Positions 63,912-64,000 of a stretch of DNA of 64,000 nt are shown here, piece by piece. Location of the stretch: positions 702,521-766,520 of the forward strand of contig NZ_FQYO01000002.1 of assembly GCF_900141735.1 (NCBI RefSeq). The letters are read 5' to 3'. Positions within the stretch are counted from its first letter, which is position 1, and each line of letters begins with the position of its first letter. The notes beneath the pieces are model-generated. The model was not told where the DNA came from. It saw only the letters and a list, made by a program, of their open reading frames with translations, and did no database searches. The position numbers and the translations under genes were made by a program. The stretch comes from Wenxinia saemankumensis. GTDB taxonomy: Bacteria; Pseudomonadota; Alphaproteobacteria; Rhodobacterales; Rhodobacteraceae.

Positions 63912-64000
63912 ATGGACGGAGCCGCGCCGGACCGGCGGGCCGATCTGGTCGGCGCGCTCTGGATGGTGGCCGCGATGGCGGCCTTCGCGGTCGAGGACGC
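63912..64000 (+). CDS. EamA/DMT-family transporter, 5' part
   Basis: The first 29 residues are visible, MDGAAPDRRADLVGALWMVAAM, then AFAVEDA; the gene runs off the window. The short hydrophilic start followed by a membrane helix and VED is typical of Rhodobacteraceae DMT (EamA) drug/metabolite transporters. Substrate unknown. A GAGAGGCGTGAG region precedes the ATG. Confidence 0.55.
   Translation, partial: MDGAAPDRRADLVGALWMVAAMAAFAVED

Noticed and set aside
1..64000. CRISPR array, transposase or toxin-antitoxin pair
   Set aside because: No regularly spaced repeats, transposase motifs or paired small stress genes were seen on either strand.

Overview
This is a very G+C-rich, densely coding stretch of bacterial chromosome. 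It has about 57 supported intact protein genes, one pseudogene, one tRNA and one tmRNA, with no IS element, prophage structural gene or CRISPR array seen. Gene content and order point to an alphaproteobacterium of the Rhodobacterales (Rhodobacter/Paracoccus/Roseobacter group). Evidence for this: a circularly permuted tmRNA gene with tag ANDNRAPVALAA, a lexA gene with the alphaproteobacterial SOS box GTTC-N7-GTTC, a two-domain cold-shock protein, the alpha-type SspB adaptor, the trpGDC-moaC-moeA-lexA-comEC-gltX-gltA neighbourhood, a fused indolepyruvate ferredoxin oxidoreductase, and a gene-transfer-agent (GTA) type endolysin/holin pair. Species cannot be named from the sequence.

Layout. 1-6 kb: a secreted alpha/beta hydrolase (cut by the window edge), an epimerase, transketolase facing it across a perfect hairpin, and a zapA operon. 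6-9.5 kb: purL followed by an SRPBCC protein, a BolA-like protein and the CGFS glutaredoxin, all on the minus strand. 9.5-16 kb: a candidate small RNA, a LysR regulator divergent from the ferredoxin oxidoreductase, murI, argC. 16-21.4 kb: cytochrome c maturation genes ccmE, ccmF and ccmH, with the endolysin and holin lodged between ccmE and ccmF, then an enoyl-CoA hydratase-like gene. 21.4-32.5 kb: gltA, gltX, comEC, lexA and the long minus-strand run trpG-unknown-trpD-ung-trpC-moaC-moeA. 32.5-46 kb: yibQ-like deacetylase, a repeat-bearing gap, P450, haloacid dehalogenase, tpiA, a 2-oxoglutarate oxygenase, a broken tfoX-like gene, an A-type Fe-S protein, an MFS exporter, MscS, a DUF59 protein, an arsenic operon (arsR-aquaporin-arsC), a lytic transglycosylase and ccdA. 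46-64 kb: tmRNA, a DUF1194 protein, SspB, trpE behind a SurA/PpiD-like chaperone, an aminotransferase with an HxlR regulator divergent from a qorB-like reductase, fabI-VOC-lysE-gpt, pdxH, the cold-shock protein, DUF192, tRNA-Pro, the class II ribonucleotide reductase nrdJ, and the start of an EamA-type transporter.

Themes. (1) Tryptophan synthesis is split. trpGDC lies in one operon together with an unknown gene and ung, and trpE lies about 16 kb away. In Rhodobacter sphaeroides the order is trpE-yibQ-trpGDC; here yibQ is still beside trpG but points the other way. (2) DNA exchange: the GTA-type lysis pair, comEC with a CtrA-like site upstream, lexA with an SOS box, and a frameshifted tfoX-like relic all sit in 23 kb. 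(3) Ribosome rescue: tmRNA and its protease adaptor SspB are less than 1 kb apart. (4) Cytochrome c and thiol chemistry: ccmE, ccmF, ccmH and ccdA. Many neighbouring genes overlap by ATGA, which suggests strong translational coupling. No convincing, wholly new defence or mobile system was found. The best leads are the unknown gene coupled into the trp operon, the GTA/competence cluster, the small-RNA candidates near 9.5 kb and 63.6 kb, and the NrdR-like box ahead of nrdJ.
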